Shown in pieces: positions 1-7,037 of a stretch of DNA of 11,911 nt (position 1 is its first letter; each line of letters begins with the position of its first letter). The DNA comes from Bacteroidales bacterium (lineage in GTDB: Bacteria; Bacteroidota; Bacteroidia; Bacteroidales; Bacteroidaceae): positions 1 through 11,911 of the forward strand of contig SFEK01000058.1 in the NCBI GenBank assembly GCA_004557285.1, read 5' to 3'. The translations under genes and the position numbers were made by a program. The notes beneath the pieces were generated by a model, which saw only the letters and a list, made by a program, of their open reading frames with translations, was not told the DNA's origin and made no database searches.

Positions 1-31
1 TAAGGTACAGACCCGTAACTATAAGAACTAA
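1..31 (+). CDS. frdA: 3' end of probable fumarate reductase/succinate dehydrogenase flavoprotein subunit (partial)
   Basis: Frame 2 reads K-V-Q-T-R-N-Y-K-N followed by TAA at 29-31, and the iron-sulfur subunit starts 17 bases later. Bacteroidetes fumarate reductase operons run C-A-B, so a gene ending just upstream of subunit B is expected to be the FAD-carrying catalytic subunit. The short basic 'TRNYKN' ending fits what I recall of that family's C-terminus, but nine residues cannot prove it. The identification rests mainly on position. Confidence 0.6.
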   Translation, partial: KVQTRNYKN

Positions 32-37
32 TTAATT

Positions 38-42
38 AAGGA
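38..42 (+). promoter_or_regulatory. Shine-Dalgarno-like AAGGA before frdB
   Basis: AAGGA lies six bases before the ATG at 49, a good distance for pairing with the 16S rRNA 3' end. It supports this start codon. Most other genes in the window lack such a site, as is usual in Bacteroidetes, where A-rich leaders dominate. Confidence 0.45.
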
Positions 43-48
43 ATCATT

Positions 49-804
49 ATGGCTAAGAATATTTCATTTACATTAAAATACTGGAAGCAGAACGGCCCAC
101 ATGACAAAGGTCACTTTGACATCCGCGAGATGAAGGACATTCCAGATGATACATCTTTCCTTGAAATGCTCGACATCCTCAACGAAGAGCTGATTAACGA
201 GGGAAAAGAACCTTTTGTGTTTGACCATGACTGCCGTGAGGGTATCTGTGGCATGTGTTCACTCTATATCAATGGCCATCCCCACGGACCCGCCACTGGT
301 GCTACCACTTGCCAGCTTTATATGCGCCGCTTCAACGATGGCGATGTCATCACCGTAGAGCCTTGGCGTTCGGCAGCCTTCCCTGTCATCAAAGACTGTA
401 TGGTTGACCGTGGTGCCTTTGACAAAATCATGCAGGCCGGCGGTTACACCAGCGTGCGCACAGGTCAGGCTCAGGATGCCAATGCCATCCTCATTCCCAA
501 GCAGGATGCCGACGAGGCCATGGATGCCGCCACCTGTATCGGTTGTGGTTGCTGTGTTGCCGCCTGCAAGAATGGTTCTGCCATGCTGTTCGTCAGCTCT
601 AAGGTCAGCCAGTTTGCTTTGCTTCCACAGGGTCGTCCCGAGGCAGCACGCCGTGCCAAGGCCATGATCATGAAGATGGAAGAGCTTGGTTTTGGTAACT
701 GCACCAACACTCGTGCCTGCGAGGCTGAATGTCCAAAGAACGAGAGCATTGCCAATATCGCCCGTCTTAATCGTGAGTTCATCAAAGCCAAATTGGCCGA
801 CTAA
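49..804 (+). CDS. frdB: Fumarate reductase/succinate dehydrogenase iron-sulfur subunit (FrdB/SdhB)
   Basis: This 251-residue subunit carries electrons between the membrane quinone pool and the FAD site of subunit A. In anaerobic Bacteroidales the complex mainly reduces fumarate to succinate. The N-terminal plant-type ferredoxin domain has the [2Fe-2S] cysteines C62, C67, C70 and C88 (motif CREGICGMC). The C-terminal domain has C163, C166, C169 and C173, then C218, C224 and C228. This is exactly the 0/3/6/10 and 0/6/10 spacing of E. coli FrdB, so by analogy C163/C166/C169/C228 bind [4Fe-4S] and C173/C218/C224 bind [3Fe-4S]. Length is normal for the family. It follows the probable frdA by 17 bases and is the last gene of that operon, since a terminator follows. 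Whether it works as FrdB or SdhB in vivo cannot be told from sequence, so sdhB is an equally valid name. Confidence 0.96.
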   Translation: MAKNISFTLKYWKQNGPHDKGHFDIREMKDIPDDTSFLEMLDILNEELINEGKEPFVFDHDCREGICGMCSLYINGHPHGPATGATTCQLYMRRFNDGDVITVEPWRSAAFPVIKDCMVDRGAFDKIMQAGGYTSVRTGQAQDANAILIPKQDADEAMDAATCIGCGCCVAACKNGSAMLFVSSKVSQFALLPQGRPEAARRAKAMIMKMEELGFGNCTNTRACEAECPKNESIANIARLNREFIKAKLAD

Positions 805-816
805 TGCAATGAATTG

Positions 817-834
817 TTGAAAGACAACTTTCAA
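817..834 (+). other. Small stem-loop between the frdB stop and the terminator
   Basis: TTGAAAG (817-823) and CTTTCAA (828-834) form a 7-bp perfect stem around an ACAA loop, 12 bases after the frdB stop. No T-run follows. It may protect the mRNA 3' end or be chance. It sits only 12 bases before a much stronger hairpin. Confidence 0.35.
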
Positions 835-846
835 TACAGAAATCGG

Positions 847-886
847 GTAGGTCGGAAAACGGAGTAAGTTTTCTGACCTACTTTCG
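847..886 (+). terminator. Rho-independent-type terminator after frdB
   Basis: The 14-base arms 847-860 and 868-881 pair fully (13 Watson-Crick pairs and one G-U), around a 7-base loop GGAGTAA, followed by TTTCGTT. The T-run is short and interrupted, but the stem is long. It should end the frd transcript and separate it from the S8 peptidase gene. Confidence 0.8.
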
Positions 887-944
887 TTACTGTGGTGTTC
901 CAAGCCACAACCCACCTCATTTGTCCACCAAATCCTGTCCAGTT

Positions 945-3131
945 ATGAATTTCAAGCAGTGCATTGTGCTCATCCCGTTGTTGATGGCCACCGTTGTTGT
1001 GCAAAGTTGGAGCCGCACCATTTGCCGTGCCGCATGGCTCGCAAGTGGCGATAGCTCATGTGTCGGCAAACTATCCTTGAACCTGCAGATGAAGACGGCC
1101 AAGACAAGGAGAATATGCCCAGCCAACCGTCACGAGACAACGCCCCAAGGTGCACCATCCACAACGCCCAAAATCCATGTGATGATGAAACTCCAGGGCG
1201 ATCATCCCGATGTAGTCGTCGATTCCCTGCGCCGTACGGGAATCACTGTCTATGGCCGTTTGGGCAACATTGTCACCGCATCGTTGTCCGAGAGCGACAT
1301 GTCGCGTGTGGCTTCCAATCACTGCATCCAAGGCATCACTTCAGGAGGTCGAGTCCAATTGGCTACAGACCAGTCGCGCATGCTGTGCCATGTTGACGAA
1401 GTGCTACAGGCCACGGCAGGCGACCAAACCGGTTTGCCACGAGCCTTTACCGGTAAGGGTGTGACCATTGGCATGATTGACACTGGATTTGACTTCCAGC
1501 ATCCGGCGTTCAGAGATGCCGACGGCCGCCTGCGCATCAAGGCCGTATATAACCCCTATGGCGGAACAGGAAATGCCGCTTACGACCAGCATGGCCACTT
1601 GCTGCCAGGCACGGTCTATGATACCCCGGAAATGATTGCACAGCTTACTGCTGACCGCCAGGGAGAGCCCATCGACGATGGCGATGCCAGTCATGGCTCG
1701 CACACCACGGGAATAGCTGCCGGTCGTCATCATCATCCCTGGGGCGGCATGGCACCCGATGCCGACATTGTGCTGTGCATGTTTCTGCCTGCTGTGGGCG
1801 ATACCAACGCTGTTGATGCCGATATGGACAGCGAAGCCGCCATAGCCAATGCCTTGATGTATCTTGTAGGCTATGCCCACCAGTCGCACCAACCCATGGT
1901 GGTCAACATGAGTCTCTATTCGCAAGACGGACCGCACAACGGTCGTGGCTACATGCCCGAATTGCTCGACGCCGTGTGTGCCGAAGGTCTGCATGTGGTG
2001 TTGTCGTCGTGCAATCTTGCTCATGTGCCCGTACATATTTATAAGGCATTCCGTGGCGATGGAGACGTGCTGAAAACCTTTGCCCGCACCACTACTTCAA
2101 GGTGCAATTCCTATTCGTTTGGCTATTTTAGAACCCTTGTTCCTGCCACCGTCAGAGGATGTATTGTAGATACGCTGACCATGACCAAGGTGTTTGAAAC
2201 CGACCTGTTATATAGCGATGACCCGCAGGAAGAACGCCGTGCGGTATATATCAATACCGAAGACGGAAGTATGCTGGCCCATTATTTCGATGGAGAGCTG
2301 GAGGTGGCTGTCAACGAAGATGCAAACCTCGGTCAGACGGCGTTTGCCGCACTCATCCAGGGCACCATGCGCCAACCCCATTACCTCTTTTCGTTTGAGG
2401 TGACAGCCCCTGAAGGCAGCGAACTTGATGTGTTCAACCAAACCTACGAAGGGCTCTCTTCGTTTGGTCAAGAGGGCTATGAAGACGGTCTTTACGACAT
2501 GTCGTTGAGCGACTGGACCTCCTGCCCGTCAGTCATCACCGTGGGCGCCTTCGTCAGTTCAGCTGTCAACAGGCAGTGGAACCGCTATGTCGATGAGTCG
2601 TTTGCCTTTACCGTAGGCGAAATCGGATATTTCAGTGCCTATGGCACCTCGCTCAACGGTGTGAGTGTTCCCACCGTCTGTGGCCCCGGCTTGCATGTCA
2701 CCTCCTGTCTCAACCACTACAACCTCAGCGATGCCGACCTGCCGCTGGTGCTCGAAGAAATGCAGTGGAACGGTTACATCTATGGTGCCAATGCCGGAAC
2801 TTCCATGTCGGCACCCTGTGTGGCAGGCATCCTTGCCTTGTGGTTGGAGGCCGACCCCACGCTCACCCAAGAGCAGTTGAAAGACCTCATTGCCCACACC
2901 TCCACCACCGACCATTTTGTCTCGCAGTGTCCCGAGCGTTGGGGAAACGGCAAAATCAACGCTTTAGCTGGTTTGCGCCGTGTGTTAGGCATAGATAGCG
3001 GCATCGACCATCCCCAAGCGCCAGAATACACCGACAACGCCCTCTACACCCTCCAGGGCATACGGGTCAGTGGTCGTCGTCTGCCCAAGGGCGTCTATAT
3101 TCAAGGAAGAAAGGCGGTGGTATGTCGATGA
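945..3131 (+). CDS. Secreted subtilisin-family (S8) serine peptidase
   Basis: From ATG 945 this is a 728-residue exported endopeptidase of the subtilisin clan. The start is chosen because it gives a lysine followed by a hydrophobic stretch (residues about 6-19), a plausible Sec signal; a TTG at 921 would only add a polar extension. Residues about 76-140 resemble an I9-like propeptide. The catalytic triad is intact: Asp179 (MIDTGFD), His250 (HGSHTTG) and Ser620 (GTSMSAP). Asn357 in VVLSSCN is the likely oxyanion-hole residue. About 260 residues separate Asn357 from Ser620, much more than in subtilisin, which points to an inserted, probably beta-rich domain. The last 30 residues carry LYTLQGIRV and LPKGVYI, a short version of the C-terminal tail common on exported Bacteroidales proteins. 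The substrate is unknown. The stop codon overlaps the start of the MATE gene, suggesting co-expression. No convincing promoter is seen between the frdB terminator and the start. Confidence 0.9.
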   Translation: MNFKQCIVLIPLLMATVVVQSWSRTICRAAWLASGDSSCVGKLSLNLQMKTAKTRRICPANRHETTPQGAPSTTPKIHVMMKLQGDHPDVVVDSLRRTGITVYGRLGNIVTASLSESDMSRVASNHCIQGITSGGRVQLATDQSRMLCHVDEVLQATAGDQTGLPRAFTGKGVTIGMIDTGFDFQHPAFRDADGRLRIKAVYNPYGGTGNAAYDQHGHLLPGTVYDTPEMIAQLTADRQGEPIDDGDASHGSHTTGIAAGRHHHPWGGMAPDADIVLCMFLPAVGDTNAVDADMDSEAAIANALMYLVGYAHQSHQPMVVNMSLYSQDGPHNGRGYMPELLDAVCAEGLHVVLSSCNLAHVPVHIYKAFRGDGDVLKTFARTTTSRCNSYSFGYFRTLVPATVRGCIVDTLTMTKVFETDLLYSDDPQEERRAVYINTEDGSMLAHYFDGELEVAVNEDANLGQTAFAALIQGTMRQPHYLFSFEVTAPEGSELDVFNQTYEGLSSFGQEGYEDGLYDMSLSDWTSCPSVITVGAFVSSAVNRQWNRYVDESFAFTVGEIGYFSAYGTSLNGVSVPTVCGPGLHVTSCLNHYNLSDADLPLVLEEMQWNGYIYGANAGTSMSAPCVAGILALWLEADPTLTQEQLKDLIAHTSTTDHFVSQCPERWGNGKINALAGLRRVLGIDSGIDHPQAPEYTDNALYTLQGIRVSGRRLPKGVYIQGRKAVVCR

Positions 3132-4462
3132 AACGCTATTTCACCCATTACAGGTCGCTCATTTCCCTTGGCATTCCTATTGTCGTGGGTCAGGTGGGCA
3201 ATATGGTGTTGGGCTTTGCCGACACCCTGATGATTGGTCATTATGGCATGAAAGAATTGGCGGCAGCCAGTTTTGTCACCAACATGACCATGTTGATTAT
3301 CCTCTTTTCCATGGGCTACAGTTATGGACTCACGCCCCTTGTCGGACAGTTGTTCGGACAGGGCGAGACCGACAAGATTGGTCGTAGCGTGAGAGCCGGC
3401 GTGGTGGCCAACACTTTGTTGGCGGCTGTTCTTGTGGCGGTGGCACTGATGTTGTATCACGGACTGCCCTATTTAGGACTACCGTCAGAGTTGCTGCCCT
3501 ACATGCGCCCATACCTGATGGTCAACATCGTGTCGTTGCCCTTTGTCTGTTGGTTGAACACCTACAAGCAGTTTTTTGATGCCATCGGCCATACACGCAT
3601 ACCCATGATGGTGATTCTGTCGGGCAATGTGGTGAATATCCTTGGCAACTACCTGCTCATCTACGGCTATTGCGGGTGTCCAGAGTTAGGACTGGTGGGT
3701 GCAGGCGTGGCCACGTTGTTTTCCCGTGTCTTGATGTCGCTGGCGTTCATCGTGATATTCTTTATGGCAAGGCCTTACCGCGCCTATCGTGAAAGTTTTT
3801 TGCGCCAGTCCACCGACCGCCAGCTCTTTCGTCGGCTCAACGCCTTAGGATGGCCCTTGGCCTTTCAGATGAGCATGGAGGCCTCCGCTTTTTCCTTGGT
3901 GTCCATCATTGTGGGATGGATAGGCACCTTGGCCCTTGCCGCCCATCAGATTGTGGCCACGCTGTCGCAGTTGTTTTTCATGGTATATTATGGTTTGGCG
4001 GCAGCGGTTTCCGTGCGCGTCAGTCATTTTTCCGGTCAGCGCGACTTCCGTTCGGCCTACGACACGGCGGCAGCAGGTTTCCACCTTGTCATGTTGGTGG
4101 CGGTATTGGTGGCGGTGCCCTTCTTTTTGCTGCGCCATCAAATAGGTCTGCTGTTCACCTCCGATGCGTCGGTTTGTCAACTTGTAGCCCAACTCGCCTT
4201 GGTCATCATCGTCTATCAGTTTGGCGACGGCCTGCAAATCACCTATTCCAACGCCCTGCGCGGCATCGCCTGTGTGCGTCCGTTGGTCTATATCTCGTTT
4301 TTCAGTTATTTCGTCACCTCGCTGCCGTTGAGCTGGTTTTTGGGCATATATCTTGGTTACGGACTGTTAGGTGTATGGGGAGCGTTTCCCATCAGTCTCA
4401 CCATCGCCGGTGTGCTGTATTATTGGCGTTTCAAGGTGAGCACGCTCAAGTCTCCTGCCTGA
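3128..4462 (+). CDS. MATE-family multidrug/Na+ antiporter
   Basis: This inner-membrane transporter of 444 residues has about twelve hydrophobic segments in two six-helix halves, the length and layout of MATE proteins. These export cationic drugs or metabolites in exchange for Na+ or H+. Recognisable family stretches are the first helix (GIPIVVGQVGNMVLGFADT), GNVVNILGNYLLIYG followed by LGLVGAGVAT in the N-half, and GWPLAFQMSMEASAF opening the second half. Glu251 there aligns with the functional Glu255 of Vibrio NorM. The start at 3128 is preferred because its ATG overlaps the S8 peptidase stop as ATGA, which is typical of translational coupling; the ATG at 3122 would add only two residues. 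The 3' end overlaps the convergent methyltransferase gene by 17 bases. Substrate cannot be predicted, and NorM-like versus DinF-like grouping is not resolved here. Confidence 0.93.
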   Translation: MKRYFTHYRSLISLGIPIVVGQVGNMVLGFADTLMIGHYGMKELAAASFVTNMTMLIILFSMGYSYGLTPLVGQLFGQGETDKIGRSVRAGVVANTLLAAVLVAVALMLYHGLPYLGLPSELLPYMRPYLMVNIVSLPFVCWLNTYKQFFDAIGHTRIPMMVILSGNVVNILGNYLLIYGYCGCPELGLVGAGVATLFSRVLMSLAFIVIFFMARPYRAYRESFLRQSTDRQLFRRLNALGWPLAFQMSMEASAFSLVSIIVGWIGTLALAAHQIVATLSQLFFMVYYGLAAAVSVRVSHFSGQRDFRSAYDTAAAGFHLVMLVAVLVAVPFFLLRHQIGLLFTSDASVCQLVAQLALVIIVYQFGDGLQITYSNALRGIACVRPLVYISFFSYFVTSLPLSWFLGIYLGYGLLGVWGAFPISLTIAGVLYYWRFKVSTLKSPA

Positions 4463-5690
4463 CCTTCATGCCCTTCAGCAACACCCTTTTCCCGTTGGCG
4501 AGTGTGGTGGCAAAGAGATAGGTGTCCCCGCCGTCGGCCAGTTGCAGTTTTTTGCGCAGTTCCGCCACTTTCAGTGGAAAGTTTCTCACACTGATGTTGG
4601 CTTGTTTCAAGGGTGCGCAAAACGCTTTCAGTGCCTTTTTGTTCATCGAGGTTGAATCCACTAAGGCAAAAGTTCTGCCGGGGAAATGCTCCACCAAAAT
4701 GTTGCCCACCAGCAGATGACTGTTGGGGGCGATTTCCTCCAGTCCGTACCGTTGGGCCACTAAGGCGTGGCATGCCGCTTTCATCAGCGATGCGTCGGGT
4801 TCATACAAGTATTGGTAGCGTTGCTCCTCCTGCGGCACATCGCCTGTGGGCAGCAGCAGTCTGCTTTCCTGGGCAAAACGCCTGTGTTGTTCCGCATCCT
4901 GTGCCTCCTCTGGCGTGAATTCGAACACCTGCTGCCCATTGGCACAGAAGATGCGCTCCAGCTTGCTGAACCGCTCCGACAGCACCAGCAGCAGTTCCTT
5001 GCATTCCCCTTCCTGCGCCACGATGTGCACCTCGCCCACACAGTTCCCTATGTCGGCCACTGCCTTTCTCCAGTCGAGCATAGGCGACAGTTTGACGAGC
5101 ACCAGTTCCCCCTTTTCGAGCAGCAGGTTGCGCAGCTGTGTCACGTCAGGCGTGCAGTCGGCTATGGCAAAGGTTCGTCCACCGTTGCTGTTGCGTCGTG
5201 CCGGGTCGATGAAGATCATCGTCTGCCGCTCCATCGTTTGCAGCACCTCTTCGGCCTGTGCGTTCATCACCGCAGTGTGCCTGTCCATGTGCATCACCTT
5301 CAGGTTGTGCCGGGCGATGTCGCACAGCGCACTGTTGCGCTCCACATAGCAAGCCCGTTCAAACCCTTTGGCCATGAAGGAGAAATCCACTCCGAATCCC
5401 CCCGTCAGGTCAGTCAGCGATGTCGCCTTGCCCCCGTTTGTCAACCGTTGAGCCAGTGCCGCCTTGTAGGTGGCGGTACATTCCGACGAGCACTGTTCCA
5501 TCGACAGGTGCGGCGGATACACCACACCCGTTGTGGCCGCCCATTGCGGCAGTTTGGTCTTGGCCCTTTGCCATCCGTCAATCTGCGTGAGCGCAAAGTC
5601 CATGTCCACGTTGTCGTCGTGTCTGGCCGTCAGTGCCAGTTTTTTTGTGTCATCATTCCTGTGCAGGGCAATAAATTCTTCTGTTGTCAT
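4446..5690 (-). CDS. PG_1098-type class I SAM-dependent methyltransferase with THUMP-like domain
   Basis: This 414-residue protein belongs to a family mostly found in Bacteroidetes, whose Porphyromonas member PG_1098 gives names to its domains. The N-terminal 85 residues are helical. A Rossmann methyltransferase fold follows, with the SAM-binding motif DLTGGFG (94-100), an acidic end of strand 2 (YVERN, 115-119), and DPARR (162-166), with LSPMLD (201-206) further on. Residues about 250-330 match the ferredoxin-like region, including YLYEPDASLMKA (294-305). The end (about 335-410, with HFPGR, RNFPLKVAEL and VLLKGM) is THUMP-like. THUMP-type domains bind structured RNA, so a tRNA or rRNA base methyltransferase is likely, but the target is not known to me. 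It is transcribed alone, divergently from the acetyltransferase operon. The ATG at 5690 is the first in frame after AT-rich promoter sequence. Confidence 0.88.
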   Translation of the reverse strand: MTTEEFIALHRNDDTKKLALTARHDDNVDMDFALTQIDGWQRAKTKLPQWAATTGVVYPPHLSMEQCSSECTATYKAALAQRLTNGGKATSLTDLTGGFGVDFSFMAKGFERACYVERNSALCDIARHNLKVMHMDRHTAVMNAQAEEVLQTMERQTMIFIDPARRNSNGGRTFAIADCTPDVTQLRNLLLEKGELVLVKLSPMLDWRKAVADIGNCVGEVHIVAQEGECKELLLVLSERFSKLERIFCANGQQVFEFTPEEAQDAEQHRRFAQESRLLLPTGDVPQEEQRYQYLYEPDASLMKAACHALVAQRYGLEEIAPNSHLLVGNILVEHFPGRTFALVDSTSMNKKALKAFCAPLKQANISVRNFPLKVAELRKKLQLADGGDTYLFATTLANGKRVLLKGMKVRQET

Positions 5691-5736
5691 GTGCTATGTT
5701 TTTGGTGGAAATTTTTGCAACCACCTTATCTTTTTG

Positions 5737-5744
5737 CAAAAATA
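5737..5744 (-). promoter_or_regulatory. Possible -7 element for the methyltransferase gene
   Basis: Read on the minus strand, 5744 to 5737 is TATTTTTG, a match to the Bacteroidetes -7 consensus TAnnTTTG. It would give a leader of roughly 40 bases before the ATG at 5690. No good -33 TTTG stands at the usual distance upstream. The nearest candidate, TTTC at 5773-5770, is about 25 bases away, so this is weaker than the promoter on the other strand. Confidence 0.4.
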
Positions 5745-5756
5745 CGACATTTTATT

Positions 5757-5786
5757 TTTGTATGTGCTTGAAAAATGTTATTTTTG
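5757..5786 (+). promoter_or_regulatory. Bacteroidetes-type sigma-ABfr promoter for the acetyltransferase-parE-S41 operon
   Basis: TTTG at 5757-5760 (-33), an 18-base spacer, and TATTTTTG at 5779-5786 (-7) match the consensus TTTG-N(17-23)-TAnnTTTG. Transcription would start near 5792, leaving a leader of about 55 bases before ATG 5850. A second TATTTTTG at 5753-5760 overlaps the -33 box and could serve as an alternative -7, with TTTG at 5733-5736 sixteen bases before it. Confidence 0.65.
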
Positions 5787-5849
5787 CATGATTTAGCTAC
5801 AAGAAGTGAAAATAACGGATAAAAGTAGCGGAAAGAAAAAAACGTAAAC

Positions 5850-6998
5850 ATGTCACAGATAACAATAAAGCGAGTAGAAAGCAAGCGCGACTTGAAGCGT
5901 TTCATCGAGTTGCATTACGACCTGTATGCCGGCAATCCCTATGACGTTCCCAATCTTTTCAGTGATGAGATGAAGACGCTCAGCAAGGACAAGAATGCCG
6001 CCTTTGAATTTTGCGAGGCAGAATATTTCATGGCCTACAATGCCGAGAATCAGTTGGTGGGTCGTGTGGCAGCCATCATCAACCATCGTGCCAACAAGCG
6101 TTGGGGCCGTCTTTGCGTGCGTTTCGGTTGGATAGATTTCATTGACGACATCAACGTGTCGCGCGCCTTGTTGCAGGCTGTCGAAGACTATGGCCGCTCC
6201 AAGGGCATGAACGAGATGATTGGTCCGCTGGGTTTCACCGACCTCGACCCCGAGGGTATGCTCACTTGGGGATTCGACCAATTGGGCACCATGCCCACCA
6301 TTTACAACTATTCCTATTATCCCGAGCATATAGAACAGTTGGGCGATTTCGAAAAAGACAACGATTATGTGGAGTTCAAACTCATGGTGCCCGATACCGT
6401 TCCTGAGAAATACACCAAGATTTCGCGCATGATAGAGACCCGATACAATCTCCATGTGCGCAAATTCACCAAGAAAGACATTTTCGAAGGCGGTTATGGC
6501 CGCAAGATTTTCGAACTCATCAACACCTGTTTCAAAGATCTTTATGGCTATTCCGAACTTTCCGACAGGCAGATATCACAATACATCGACATGTATCTGC
6601 CCATGGCCGACCTCAGTCTCATCACGGGTGTTGAAGACTGGAACGCCGAGAAAAAACTGGTGGCGGTGGGCATCAGCATCCCCTCGCTTTCAGTAGCCTT
6701 GCAGAAGTGCCGCCGTGGACGCCTGTTCCCCATGGGCTGGTGGCACATCCTGCGCGCCTTGAAGCAGCACAAGACCAAGGGCGTAGATTTGCTCCTGCTC
6801 GGCGTGCTGCCCGAATATCGCATGAAGGGTGCCAATGCGCTGATGTTCTCCGACCTCATCCCCCGTTACCAGGCCTACGGTTTTGAGTGGGGCGAGAGCC
6901 AGGTGGAGATGGAAACCAACGAGAATGTGCAGAGCCAATGGCAATACTTGGAGACTATCCTGCACAAGCGCAGACGTTGCTACAAGAAATGGCTGTAG
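5850..6998 (+). CDS. GNAT-like N-acetyltransferase family protein
   Basis: This 382-residue protein resembles a conserved Bacteroidetes family usually annotated only as N-acetyltransferase. Near its C-terminus LLLLGVLPEYRMKGANALMF (313-332) has the shape of GNAT motif A: a beta strand and then the acetyl-CoA pyrophosphate loop, here R324-M-K-G-A. Next come a helix and a segment ending in an aromatic and acidic stretch (YGFEWGESQVEMETNEN). The N-terminal half starts with a strand and helix (TIKRVESKRDLKRFIELHYDLY), and GRVAAIINHRAN at about 70-81 resembles a second GNAT-like strand pair, so a double GNAT fold is possible. There is no signal peptide or membrane segment, so it should be cytoplasmic. 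The acceptor is unknown. It is the first gene of a probable operon with parE (39-base gap, no terminator or promoter seen). That link is positional and does not prove a role in DNA topology. Confidence 0.82.
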   Translation: MSQITIKRVESKRDLKRFIELHYDLYAGNPYDVPNLFSDEMKTLSKDKNAAFEFCEAEYFMAYNAENQLVGRVAAIINHRANKRWGRLCVRFGWIDFIDDINVSRALLQAVEDYGRSKGMNEMIGPLGFTDLDPEGMLTWGFDQLGTMPTIYNYSYYPEHIEQLGDFEKDNDYVEFKLMVPDTVPEKYTKISRMIETRYNLHVRKFTKKDIFEGGYGRKIFELINTCFKDLYGYSELSDRQISQYIDMYLPMADLSLITGVEDWNAEKKLVAVGISIPSLSVALQKCRRGRLFPMGWWHILRALKQHKTKGVDLLLLGVLPEYRMKGANALMFSDLIPRYQAYGFEWGESQVEMETNENVQSQWQYLETILHKRRRCYKKWL

Positions 6999-7037
6999 CC
7001 GCTACGAGAGAATGACATAACGACAAGATTTTTCAAC

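Noticed and set aside
879..886. TACTTTCG as a -7 promoter box for the S8 peptidase gene
   Set aside because: It has one mismatch to TAnnTTTG, lies in the 3' arm and tail of the frdB terminator, and no TTTG stands at the -33 distance.
921..944. TTG at 921 as start of the S8 peptidase
   Set aside because: It would place eight extra residues (including Lys and Pro) before the signal peptide. The ATG at 945 gives a normal signal sequence.
1723..1745. His-rich RHHHPW stretch in the S8 peptidase as a metal-binding site
   Set aside because: It is only three histidines in a row in a loop after the catalytic His helix. Nothing else nearby suggests a metal site.
4767..5771. A 334-codon plus-strand frame opposite the methyltransferase gene
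   Set aside because: Its product is rich in His, Arg and Gln with no domain, and it lies fully opposite a gene with clear SAM-binding motifs, so it is a shadow.
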